From the NCBI GenBank assembly GCA_002686215.1, contig NZAU01000157.1:1-6594 (forward strand): a stretch of DNA of 6,594 nt, read 5' to 3'. The notes below the pieces were generated by a model. It had not been told where the DNA came from, ran no database searches, and saw nothing but the letters and a program-made list of their open reading frames with translations. Positions 1-5,218 of the stretch are shown piece after piece (positions within the stretch are counted from its first letter, which is position 1; each line of letters opens with the position of its first letter). The stretch comes from Candidatus Woesearchaeota archaeon (GTDB lineage: Archaea > Nanoarchaeota > Nanoarchaeia > UBA10117 > ARS21). The position numbers were made by a program, and so were the translations under genes.

Positions 1-34
1 CCTAAACTTGCCGAACTAATAAGGAGATTATGAT
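1..34 (+). other. Leader of the block; probable 3' tail of an upstream gene
   Basis: These 34 bases precede the first complete gene. Two forward frames could be the end of an upstream gene: one reads PKLAELIRRL and stops at TGA 31-33, the other reads LNLPN and stops at TAA 17-19. The third frame stops at 3-5. Given the tight packing elsewhere, an upstream gene ending here is likely, but the frame cannot be chosen from so few codons. No promoter is visible. Confidence 0.3.
21..26 (+). promoter_or_regulatory. Strong ribosome binding site for the first structural gene
   Basis: AAGGAG lies 8 bases before the ATG at 35. It is the closest match to the consensus Shine-Dalgarno sequence in the window and fixes the ATG at 35 rather than the in-frame ATG at codon 8. 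Its strength fits a protein needed in more copies than the fibre-like proteins downstream, which is an inference. Confidence 0.8.
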
Positions 35-481
35 ATGGCATTTTCTGGTAACTACATGTGTACGTCCTTCAAGCAAGAACTTCTTGAGGGAGCGCACAAC
101 TTCAAAAACTCAGGAGGCGATGTATTCAAGTTAGCAATGTATACAAATAGTGCTTCTTTTAACGCAGCTACAACTGCTTACACAACTTCTAACGAAGTAA
201 GTGGATCTGGTTATACTGCAGGTGGTGGGACTCTAGTAAGAGTAGATCCAACAACATCAGGCACAACAGCTTTGACAGACTTTGCTGATCTGACTTTCTC
301 TAATGCTACTGTGACTGCTCGCGGTGCTTTGATTTACAATACTACAACAGGTAGTGGATCAAGCACAACAGATACAGTCGTTGTATTGGACTTTGGTTCT
401 GACAAAACTTCTACAGCAGGTGATTTTACTATTCAGTTCCCTGCAGCAGATGCTTCTAACGCTATTATTCGTATAGCATAG
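35..481 (+). CDS. Conserved phage structural protein, function unknown
   Basis: This 148-residue protein is rich in Ala, Thr, Ser and Gly and has no signal peptide or membrane segment. I recognise the pattern of a small structural protein common in marine and environmental phages: an N-terminal CTSFKQELLEGAHNF segment, then LAMYTNSASFNAATTAYTTS, NEVSGSGYTAGG, a central DFADLTFSNATVTARGALIY, a late VVLDFGSDK and a C-terminal ADASNAIIRIA. The alternation suggests a compact beta-sandwich. The position directly upstream of fibre-like genes suggests a minor tail or baseplate component, but I know of no established biochemical role. A strong AAGGAG site precedes the start, and a 15-base gap follows the TAG stop. 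The protein appears full length. It could instead be a head decoration or connector protein; that it is a virion protein is much surer than its location. Confidence 0.8.
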   Translation: MAFSGNYMCTSFKQELLEGAHNFKNSGGDVFKLAMYTNSASFNAATTAYTTSNEVSGSGYTAGGGTLVRVDPTTSGTTALTDFADLTFSNATVTARGALIYNTTTGSGSSTTDTVVVLDFGSDKTSTAGDFTIQFPAADASNAIIRIA

Positions 482-496
482 TCTGAAGGTGATGTT

Positions 497-1297
497 GTGG
501 TCAAATTCGCAGATAGAGTTAGGGTAGGTACAAGTACAACTGGTACTGGAACTATAACATTAGGGTCAGCGGAAACAGGCTACCAAACTTTTGCCTCTGG
601 TGGTGTTAGTAACGGAGATACTGTTAGGTATGTAATAGAAGATGGAGTTAGTGCTTGGGAGATTGGGACAGGTGTTTACACTCACTCAGGCACTACTCTA
701 ACCAGAGTTTTAACTTCTAGTTCTACGGGATCTCTACTAAATCTTAGTGGTAATGCAAAGGTTTTTATAAGTCCTTCTGCTGCAGATTTAGTTTTAGCTC
801 CTAATGCTTTTAATGTTAACGAGTTTACAGCTACAGCAAACCAAACGACATTTTCGGTAAACTACACAGTAGGCACTATTGATGTCTTTTTAAACGGCGT
901 TAAGCTACTACAGGGAGATTATACAGCAACAAATGGTACAAGTGTTGTCTTGGATCATGGCGCTGCTGTAAATGACAAAGTAGAAGTTGTGGAATATGGA
1001 CTTGGCGATAGCAATCTTTCCACATTCTCAAACACTTTTACATTGCCCGGATCTGATGGGTCAAATGGGCAAGCGTTAGTTACAAATGGTAGTGGGACAC
1101 TTAGTTTTTCTACTATCTCTGGTGGGGGTGGAGCTACTGGTGGTGGTAGTGACGAAGTTTTTCACGAAAACTCTACCACAGTTACAACAAGTTATACTTT
1201 AACTACAAATAAAAATGCCATGTCGGTAGGCCCGATTACGATAAATAGTGGGGCGACTGTTACAGTCCCTTCAGGAGCTAGGTGGGTGTTGCTATAA
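497..1297 (+). CDS. Modular tail-fibre-like structural protein
   Basis: This 266-residue protein is a chain of beta-rich phage modules. Residues 1-92 ([48 protein letters not shown]) match a domain I recognise at the N-terminus of many marine phage structural proteins. Residues 107-168 ([51 protein letters not shown]) match a short beta domain common in phage fibres. Residues 180-207 are a spacer ([20 protein letters not shown]), 208-218 a Gly-rich hinge, and 219-266 a C-terminal cap containing [20 protein letters not shown]. The start is GTG at 497 because the frame is closed upstream by the previous gene's stop and has no ATG there; GAAGGTG at 485-491 is a weak ribosome site. The TAA stop shares its last A with the next ATG. 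The likely role is a minor fibre or fibre adaptor; the receptor and partner are unknown. Confidence 0.8.
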   Translation: MVKFADRVRVGTSTTGTGTITLGSAETGYQTFASGGVSNGDTVRYVIEDGVSAWEIGTGVYTHSGTTLTRVLTSSSTGSLLNLSGNAKVFISPSAADLVLAPNAFNVNEFTATANQTTFSVNYTVGTIDVFLNGVKLLQGDYTATNGTSVVLDHGAAVNDKVEVVEYGLGDSNLSTFSNTFTLPGSDGSNGQALVTNGSGTLSFSTISGGGGATGGGSDEVFHENSTTVTTSYTLTTNKNAMSVGPITINSGATVTVPSGARWVLL

Positions 1298-2454
1298 TGA
1301 CTGAAATAAAAGTTGATAACGTACAGAATGCAGCAGGTTCAGGAAAACCAAACTTTCCTGTGTCTCCTACACACTCTGCAGGTTCAGCCCTTTCTACGCT
1401 AAACACATACTCGTATACATCTTCTGGTTCAGAGCCAAGCAGTCCTAAAAATGGAGCTTTGTGGTGGGACAGCGGCAACGATAAAGTTATGGTTTATATA
1501 GCAGGTGAGTTTAAGGAGATTGAGTTAAACGCTTCTTCTGGTGCTACTTTTACTTGGGGCGGTGATAGAGGTGTTTTTGCTTCTGGTTATGCAAGCGGAA
1601 CTTATCAAAATACAATAGATTATATTAATTTAACCTCTGCAGGTAATGCTACCGATTTTGGTGATACAACAGAAACAAGAAACGGAGCTAGGGCAACTGG
1701 AAGCTCAACTCGATTTGTTACTGGTACAGGTTATACTGGAAGTGGCTATAGTCAAAATTTGGATTATATAACCACTGCAACCACAGGAAATGCCTCTGAT
1801 TTTGGTGATCATACACATACTGGAATTAGTGGATTGAATCATGGTATTGTATCAAGCGGCACAAGAGGATTATTTGCAGGTGGATATTCTTCTAGTCTTT
1901 CTGCCAGAGTCAATGAAATCACTTATATAACTATAGCTAATACTGGAAACACGACAGATTTCGGAGACCTTACTGTATCACTAAATAATGCTGCAGGTGC
2001 AGGTGATGGGTCTAGAGGTTTATTTGGAGGCGGTCAGAACGCAAGCTTTGGGTATGAAAATACAATAGCGTATGTAACTATTGATACTACAGGAAATGCC
2101 ACAGATTTCGGAGACCTTACTTTAGGAAGAAAAGAAGGCTCTGGAGCTGCAGATACTACTAGGTCTCTTTTTCTTGGTGGCGCTCCTTCGACAACAACAC
2201 AAGGGACTGTAATCGATTATGTTACAACTCAAACTGCAGGGAATGCTACCGATTTTGGAGATCTTCTTAGTTACAGGTTTGATGGCGCTGCAAGCAGTAA
2301 TGGAACAAAGGCAGTAATGACGGGTTATTACGCAGGTGCTACATCAAATGTAATTGAGCAAGTTACTATACAAACCCCCGGAAATGCAACAGACTTCGGT
2401 GATCTTACTTTAGGAAGAACTGGACATGCTGGAGGATCAGGAACAGCATCATGA
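1297..2454 (+). CDS. Six-repeat propeller-like tail protein, first copy
   Basis: The protein has 385 residues from the ATG at 1297. I prefer this start to the in-frame GTG at 1282 because [20 protein letters not shown] is a start I recognise in phage tail proteins, and because AGGTGG at 1280-1285 is suitably placed. Residues 40-75 form an N-terminal module (YTSSGSEPSSP, WWDS, YIAGEFKEI) shared with the genes at 5219 and 6434. Residues 87-385 hold six repeats of 47-53 residues, each with an R-G-(L/V)-F-x-G-G-like strand, an (I/V)xYxT strand and GNATDFGDLT. The glycine pairs and spacing suggest a Kelch-like six-bladed beta-propeller, an inferred fold. Propellers of this type often bind glycans or proteins, so receptor binding at a fibre tip is plausible. 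The gene starts on the last base of the previous stop and overlaps the next by 4 bases (ATGA). No enzyme motif is evident. Confidence 0.82.
   Translation: MTEIKVDNVQNAAGSGKPNFPVSPTHSAGSALSTLNTYSYTSSGSEPSSPKNGALWWDSGNDKVMVYIAGEFKEIELNASSGATFTWGGDRGVFASGYASGTYQNTIDYINLTSAGNATDFGDTTETRNGARATGSSTRFVTGTGYTGSGYSQNLDYITTATTGNASDFGDHTHTGISGLNHGIVSSGTRGLFAGGYSSSLSARVNEITYITIANTGNTTDFGDLTVSLNNAAGAGDGSRGLFGGGQNASFGYENTIAYVTIDTTGNATDFGDLTLGRKEGSGAADTTRSLFLGGAPSTTTQGTVIDYVTTQTAGNATDFGDLLSYRFDGAASSNGTKAVMTGYYAGATSNVIEQVTIQTPGNATDFGDLTLGRTGHAGGSGTAS
1414..1521 (+). repeat. Shared N-terminal module, copy 1
   Basis: This stretch encodes YTSSGSEPSSPKNG, WWDS and YIAGEFKEI. The same module recurs at 5315-5422 and begins again at 6542. 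In all three copies it follows a divergent segment of about 32-40 residues, and in the two complete copies it precedes the repeat domain. It probably attaches interchangeable C-terminal domains to a common virion site, which is an inference. Confidence 0.75.
1555..2451 (+). repeat. Six tandem GNATDFGD protein repeats, array 1
   Basis: The octapeptide GNATDFGD or a close variant is encoded at 1642, 1786, 1945, 2092, 2239 and 2380, giving steps of 144, 159, 147, 147 and 141 bases. Conservation is mainly at protein level; synonymous codons differ between most units. Units 3 and 4 share ACAGATTTCGGAGACCTTAC exactly, and units 4 and 6 share CTTACTTTAGGAAGAA, which points to later unit-to-unit exchange. 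The first unit opens with TWGG and the last ends close to the stop codon, so the array looks complete. Confidence 0.88.
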
Positions 2455-3383
2455 CAAAATCAAGAAACAGACAATTCGCAGATTTAGCTGATTCAGCTAG
2501 TATAATAGATGGGTCAACAGCTTCTTATACAACGGCAGAAGAAACTAAACTATCAGGTATAGCCGCAAGTGCTAACAACTATGTTCACCCTAACCATAGT
2601 GGCGAGGTTACAAGCTCTGCTGATGGTGCAACAGCTATTGCAAGTAACGTAGTTGACGAAGATAATTTAAAAGTAAGTAACTCACCTACAAATGGATACT
2701 TCCTTTCAGCACAGTCAGGAAATACAGGTGGATTAACTTGGGCAGCTCCTCCTGCAGGTTATTCAGATAGTGACGTTGACGCACACTTAGCAACAGCAAC
2801 TGTTAACCTCGATGCTTCAAATGACCGATTAGGTATAGGGACTAGCTCCCCTCAGAATAAGCTTGACATTGAACATACAACTAATGGGTTTCTCACACTC
2901 AGAAGATCATCTCCTAGCAGTGGTACTGGTGAGTTCGCAATCAATGTAGAAAGCACCAGTCAGCCAACATTTGCTTTTGATAGCACAACAAACCTTGTAT
3001 TCGGCACATCGACTGATCCAAGCGCTCAAAGTGGATTCACAGAAAGAGCAAGAATTACTAACGCAGGAGTTGTTCAAGCTGCTACATTTAACGCCACTTC
3101 AGACGCAACTTTAAAAACAAACATCGTACCAATACAAAACCCATTAGATATATTAGAAAAAATAACAGGCGTTTCTTTTGATTGGAGAGACAATGAAGGA
3201 AGCGCAGAGGGTGTATTAGCCCAAGATGTAGAGCAAGTTCTGCCCAACGCAGTTTCAACAGATGAAAAAGGTAAGAAGTCAGTAAGCTACAACAACCTAG
3301 TCGGTGTGCTTATTGAGGCAGTTAAAGGTCAACAAGAACAGATTAACAAGCTGAAGGATAAATTAAATGGGCTTTCAGGTTAA
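2451..3383 (+). CDS. Tail fibre protein with C-terminal S74 intramolecular chaperone domain
   Basis: The protein has 310 residues. Residues 24-66 (YTTAEETKLSGI, HPNHSGEVTSSADGATAI) and 71-98 (NLKVSNSPTNG, SGNTGGLTWA) are fibre motifs I recognise in many phages. RLGIGTSSPQNKLDI at 126-140 is the strand pattern usual before S74 domains. Residues about 214-306 form a Peptidase_S74 domain: SDATLK with Ser217 and Lys222, the spacing of the known self-cleaving Ser/Lys pair, then NI, FDWRD, GVLAQDVEQVLPNAV, SVSYNNLVGVLIEAV and a terminal coiled coil (286-306). In this family the domain trimerises the fibre and then cuts itself off before the serine, so the mature chain should end near residue 216. 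It overlaps the previous gene by 4 bases, with AGGA at 2439-2442, and the next by 17. The receptor is unknown; the long Ser/Thr-rich shaft suggests a trimeric fibre or tip. Confidence 0.9.
   Translation: MTKSRNRQFADLADSASIIDGSTASYTTAEETKLSGIAASANNYVHPNHSGEVTSSADGATAIASNVVDEDNLKVSNSPTNGYFLSAQSGNTGGLTWAAPPAGYSDSDVDAHLATATVNLDASNDRLGIGTSSPQNKLDIEHTTNGFLTLRRSSPSSGTGEFAINVESTSQPTFAFDSTTNLVFGTSTDPSAQSGFTERARITNAGVVQAATFNATSDATLKTNIVPIQNPLDILEKITGVSFDWRDNEGSAEGVLAQDVEQVLPNAVSTDEKGKKSVSYNNLVGVLIEAVKGQQEQINKLKDKLNGLSG
3354..3358 (+). promoter_or_regulatory. Ribosome binding site inside the S74 gene for the first cassette
   Basis: AAGGA lies 8 bases before the ATG at 3367, inside codons for the coiled coil of the S74 protein. 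It supports the ATG at 3367 and therefore the 17-base overlap between the two genes. Confidence 0.7.
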
Positions 3384-3894
3384 CGGTGTTGAGTGGATTA
3401 ATAGCAGTGGGCATTTTACCCAAGGTTTAAAAACTGCACAAAACACTGCTATGACTGGTACAGGCTCGATGACCACTAATACGGCGGCTGTTGGAACCTT
3501 TGGTACTAGTCGTAACACCGTAGGTAGTGTTACGCTTGGTGTTGCTTATGATGGTTCGCCTACTTATAGTGCAACCGCTTTAAACACTTTTCAGTTTGCC
3601 GCTGGTGTCCCCGGTGGTTGGACTATTGCAGGGATAGAACCCTATGGTTCAGGTAGCCCGGGTTCTACTATAAGGGATATGGTCGATATGAATTTCAGTT
3701 ATGGCGCTTATCCATTTTACGATAGTAATTGGCGGTTAGCTCAGGGTTGGTGGGGTGGCAGCTCACATTTATCAGGGCAAACCCAAAACTCAGATTATGT
3801 TAGAAATTTTTCTGGAACTTGGAGTGTTTATTCCCCCGGATCGGAACGAGGTTCTAGCTATTGGCCTAGCAATATATACATGAGGATTGCGTAA
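3367..3894 (+). CDS. Short fibre-tip-like cassette protein A
   Basis: This 175-residue protein is the first of three adjacent relatives. It opens with MGFQVNGVEWINSSGHFTQ, has TGTGSM at 30-35 in place of the NGxSIxGSG motif of its relatives, AVGTFG at 41-46, SGTW at 149-152, and ends in IYMRIA. The interior is aromatic and Gly-rich (GWTIAGIEPYG, a WWGG at 128-131, several Tyr/Trp) and shares little with the other two, as expected of a ligand-binding surface changed by recombination or selection. The start overlaps the end of the S74 gene by 17 bases. The stop TAA shares its last A with the next ATG. I read it as a phage tail-tip or receptor-binding protein; no enzyme motif is visible and the exact virion position is unknown. 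Confidence 0.72.
   Translation: MGFQVNGVEWINSSGHFTQGLKTAQNTAMTGTGSMTTNTAAVGTFGTSRNTVGSVTLGVAYDGSPTYSATALNTFQFAAGVPGGWTIAGIEPYGSGSPGSTIRDMVDMNFSYGAYPFYDSNWRLAQGWWGGSSHLSGQTQNSDYVRNFSGTWSVYSPGSERGSSYWPSNIYMRIA
3883..3886 (+). promoter_or_regulatory. Ribosome site built from conserved Arg-Ile codons, junction A/B
   Basis: AGGA overlaps the codons AGG ATT of the terminal MRIA of cassette A and stands 7 bases before the ATG at 3894. The same arrangement occurs at 4281 and 4754. Confidence 0.7.
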
Positions 3895-4292
3895 TGGCTT
3901 TTCAAGTAAATGGAACAGCAGTTATAGATGGCTCAAGAAACTTTCAATCTAGTGCTTTTCCTAAAACAGTAAATGGTTTTAGCATAGTGGGTTCTGGTGA
4001 TATGAAATACGTCAGACCTACAACTTATGGTGCTGTCGGAACTTTTACTATTCAGTGTTGTTCTACTTCAACAGGTAGTAATAATTTTAATTCAGGAACA
4101 ACTGTGGCAGGGTCAACTTTAATGGTTTTGGTAATAAGTGGAAGGTATTATTCTTTTGACACAACAAGAGGTCATAATACTTCTGATTTACAATCTTATG
4201 CCCAATCTGGAACATGGCGTTCTCTTAGTCACCAAGCATTTGATACAAGTGCAGGTAAGCATATGAATATACTTTGGGCTAGGATTTCATAA
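3894..4292 (+). CDS. Short fibre-tip-like cassette protein B
   Basis: This 132-residue protein is the shortest of the three and close to a minimal version of the family. It has MAFQVNGTAVIDGSRNFQ at the N-terminus, TVNGFSIVGSGDM at 25-37 (the NGxSxxGSGD/N motif frequent in phage fibres), YGAVGTF at 45-51, TTVAGSTLMVLV at 69-80, SGTWRSL at 105-111 and LWARIS at the end. The predicted fold is a small beta-rich tip domain. An adjacent Cys pair (55-56) is unusual in this Cys-poor set. The gene starts on the last base of the previous stop with an AGGA site 7 bases upstream, and its own stop overlaps the next ATG in the same way. Role inferred: variable tail-tip or fibre-tip protein. Confidence 0.75.
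   Translation: MAFQVNGTAVIDGSRNFQSSAFPKTVNGFSIVGSGDMKYVRPTTYGAVGTFTIQCCSTSTGSNNFNSGTTVAGSTLMVLVISGRYYSFDTTRGHNTSDLQSYAQSGTWRSLSHQAFDTSAGKHMNILWARIS
4281..4284 (+). promoter_or_regulatory. Ribosome site built from conserved Arg-Ile codons, junction B/C
   Basis: AGGA overlaps the AGG ATT codons of the terminal ARIS of cassette B, 7 bases before the ATG at 4292. Confidence 0.7.
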
Positions 4293-4765
4293 TGGGGTTT
4301 CAGATAAACGGCACAACAGTTTTAGATTCTAGTGGCATACAAAACAATGCAAATAGTTTTAGAACATTGGACGGAAACAGCATCTTAGGATCTGGTAATA
4401 TCACTGACAGTGGCCCGGCTGATGCTTTATACTATGGTAAAGTTGGTGTTTATACTTGGTCAAATTATATACCACCTGTTACATCAGGACAGGCAGTATC
4501 AAATGTTGATACCACTGCTACAGTGGCAGCAGGTGGAACTGTTCCAGCAAGTCATCTTGGCAAGGGTGACCAACATTTGACATTTGAGTATTTTGTGGGA
4601 GTTATGGAACCTTCTCAAACAACTGGTTGGTATAATACATCATCAATAACAGGTAGGCCAAATGCTCATGCTAGCCCACTTTACACAGGATATTCGGGAA
4701 CATATCGAAATATGCTCGCACCAAAAAAAGGACGATATGCAAGTCTATGGATAAGGATTTCATAA
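4292..4765 (+). CDS. Short fibre-tip-like cassette protein C
   Basis: This 157-residue protein carries the family frame: MGFQINGTTVLDSSGIQNN at the N-terminus, TLDGNSILGSGNI at 25-37, YYGKVGVY at 47-54, GTVPASHL at 82-89, YSGTYRNMLAP at 134-144 and LWIRIS at the end. Residues about 55-133 differ from the other two cassettes in length and content. The stop is followed by one A and then the ATG of the chaperone gene, so this cassette hands over directly to the probable assembly factor. It is most likely a virion tip protein of the same class as A and B. An alternative reading is that the three genes are remains of one longer duplicated fibre gene, but each has its own start, ribosome site and stop. 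Confidence 0.75.
   Translation: MGFQINGTTVLDSSGIQNNANSFRTLDGNSILGSGNITDSGPADALYYGKVGVYTWSNYIPPVTSGQAVSNVDTTATVAAGGTVPASHLGKGDQHLTFEYFVGVMEPSQTTGWYNTSSITGRPNAHASPLYTGYSGTYRNMLAPKKGRYASLWIRIS
4753..4757 (+). promoter_or_regulatory. Ribosome site built from conserved Arg-Ile codons, junction C/chaperone
   Basis: AAGGA contains the AGG codon and the first base of ATT from the terminal IRIS of cassette C and lies 9 bases before the ATG at 4767. It is the third instance of the same device, here serving a gene of a different family. Confidence 0.7.
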
Positions 4766-4766
4766 A

Positions 4767-5210
4767 ATGACAACACCCAAAATCTGGCATATAGAAGAAG
4801 TTAGAAATGCAAAATCTTTAAACGAAGAAAATACTGATTTTGATTTAGAAATTAATCATCCAGAGTTTGGGTGGATACCTTACACCTTAACACCTGACGA
4901 TCCTGATGGAAGCATTAGTAACTCTGAATTGTTATCTATGATGGGGTCAAGTTACGCACAATATGTTCCACCAACTTCTGAAGAAATAATCACACAGCAA
5001 GCGGCATCTGTAAGGTTTCAGAGGGACATGTTGTTGAAAACGCATGTTGACCCTATAGTTTCAAATAACTTGCGTTGGAATGATATGACTGATTCACAAA
5101 GAACGGAATGGACAGATTATCGCACAGCATTGCTCGATATAACTGATCAGTCAGGCTTTCCGCAAAATGTGACTTGGCCTACTGTCCCTGAAGGCTATGG
5201 ATTTAGATAG
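4767..5210 (+). CDS. Phage tail assembly chaperone-type protein
   Basis: This 147-residue, charged, probably cytoplasmic protein differs in composition from its beta-rich neighbours. Residues 24-45 (DFDLEINHPEFGWIPYTLTP) match an N-terminal part I recognise in tail-fibre-linked accessory proteins. Residues about 83-141 match the phage tail assembly chaperone family (Phage_tail_APC type): RDMLLKT at 86-92, W115, DYRTAL at 117-122, DI at 124-125, SGFPQNVTWP at 129-138 and a final Pro. The family's usual T-D-W after the first helix appears here as T-H-V. Members sit next to fibre genes and are thought to help fold or attach fibres, without being a large virion component. The position just after the three cassettes and before a propeller gene suggests it serves one or both. 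It is separated by one base from the previous gene and eight from the next. Confidence 0.78.
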   Translation: MTTPKIWHIEEVRNAKSLNEENTDFDLEINHPEFGWIPYTLTPDDPDGSISNSELLSMMGSSYAQYVPPTSEEIITQQAASVRFQRDMLLKTHVDPIVSNNLRWNDMTDSQRTEWTDYRTALLDITDQSGFPQNVTWPTVPEGYGFR

Positions 5211-5218
5211 GAAGTAAT

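Noticed and set aside
482..496. Possible terminator in the longest intergenic gap
   Set aside because: Fifteen bases are too few for a hairpin plus T-run and no inverted repeat is visible. The other gaps are shorter still.
1240..1247. GATAAATA, one mismatch from a T4-type late promoter, about 50 bases before the gene at 1297
   Set aside because: The bases encode the conserved I-N-S of the upstream protein's C-terminal cap, which explains them without a promoter. A similar TATAAATG at 5563-5570 lies mid-gene.
1282..1296. Alternative upstream GTG start for the first propeller gene
   Set aside because: It would add five residues (MGVAI) before the conserved MTEIKVDN start and deepen the overlap; the ATG at 1297 fits the family start and the TAATG junction seen elsewhere.
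1293..1298. TATAAT resembling a -10 box
   Set aside because: It is produced by the stop/start overlap of two genes and has no -35 partner at suitable distance. Another at 2501-2506 is inside a coding region.
1278..1478. Minus-strand open frame of 66 codons, with another of equal length at 5275-5475
   Set aside because: Both lie opposite the N-terminal regions of paralogous plus-strand genes. Their similarity follows from the homologous sense coding sequence, and they have no independent support such as a ribosome site.
1555..2451. RCC1-type repeats as an alternative reading of the propeller units
   Set aside because: The unit length is similar, but the characteristic W-G-x-N and G-Q-L-G motifs of RCC1 repeats are missing.
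3367..4292. Diversity-generating retroelement target in the variable cassettes
   Set aside because: No reverse transcriptase, accessory gene or near-identical template repeat is present in the window, and the variation is not confined to a C-terminal segment with adenine-directed changes.
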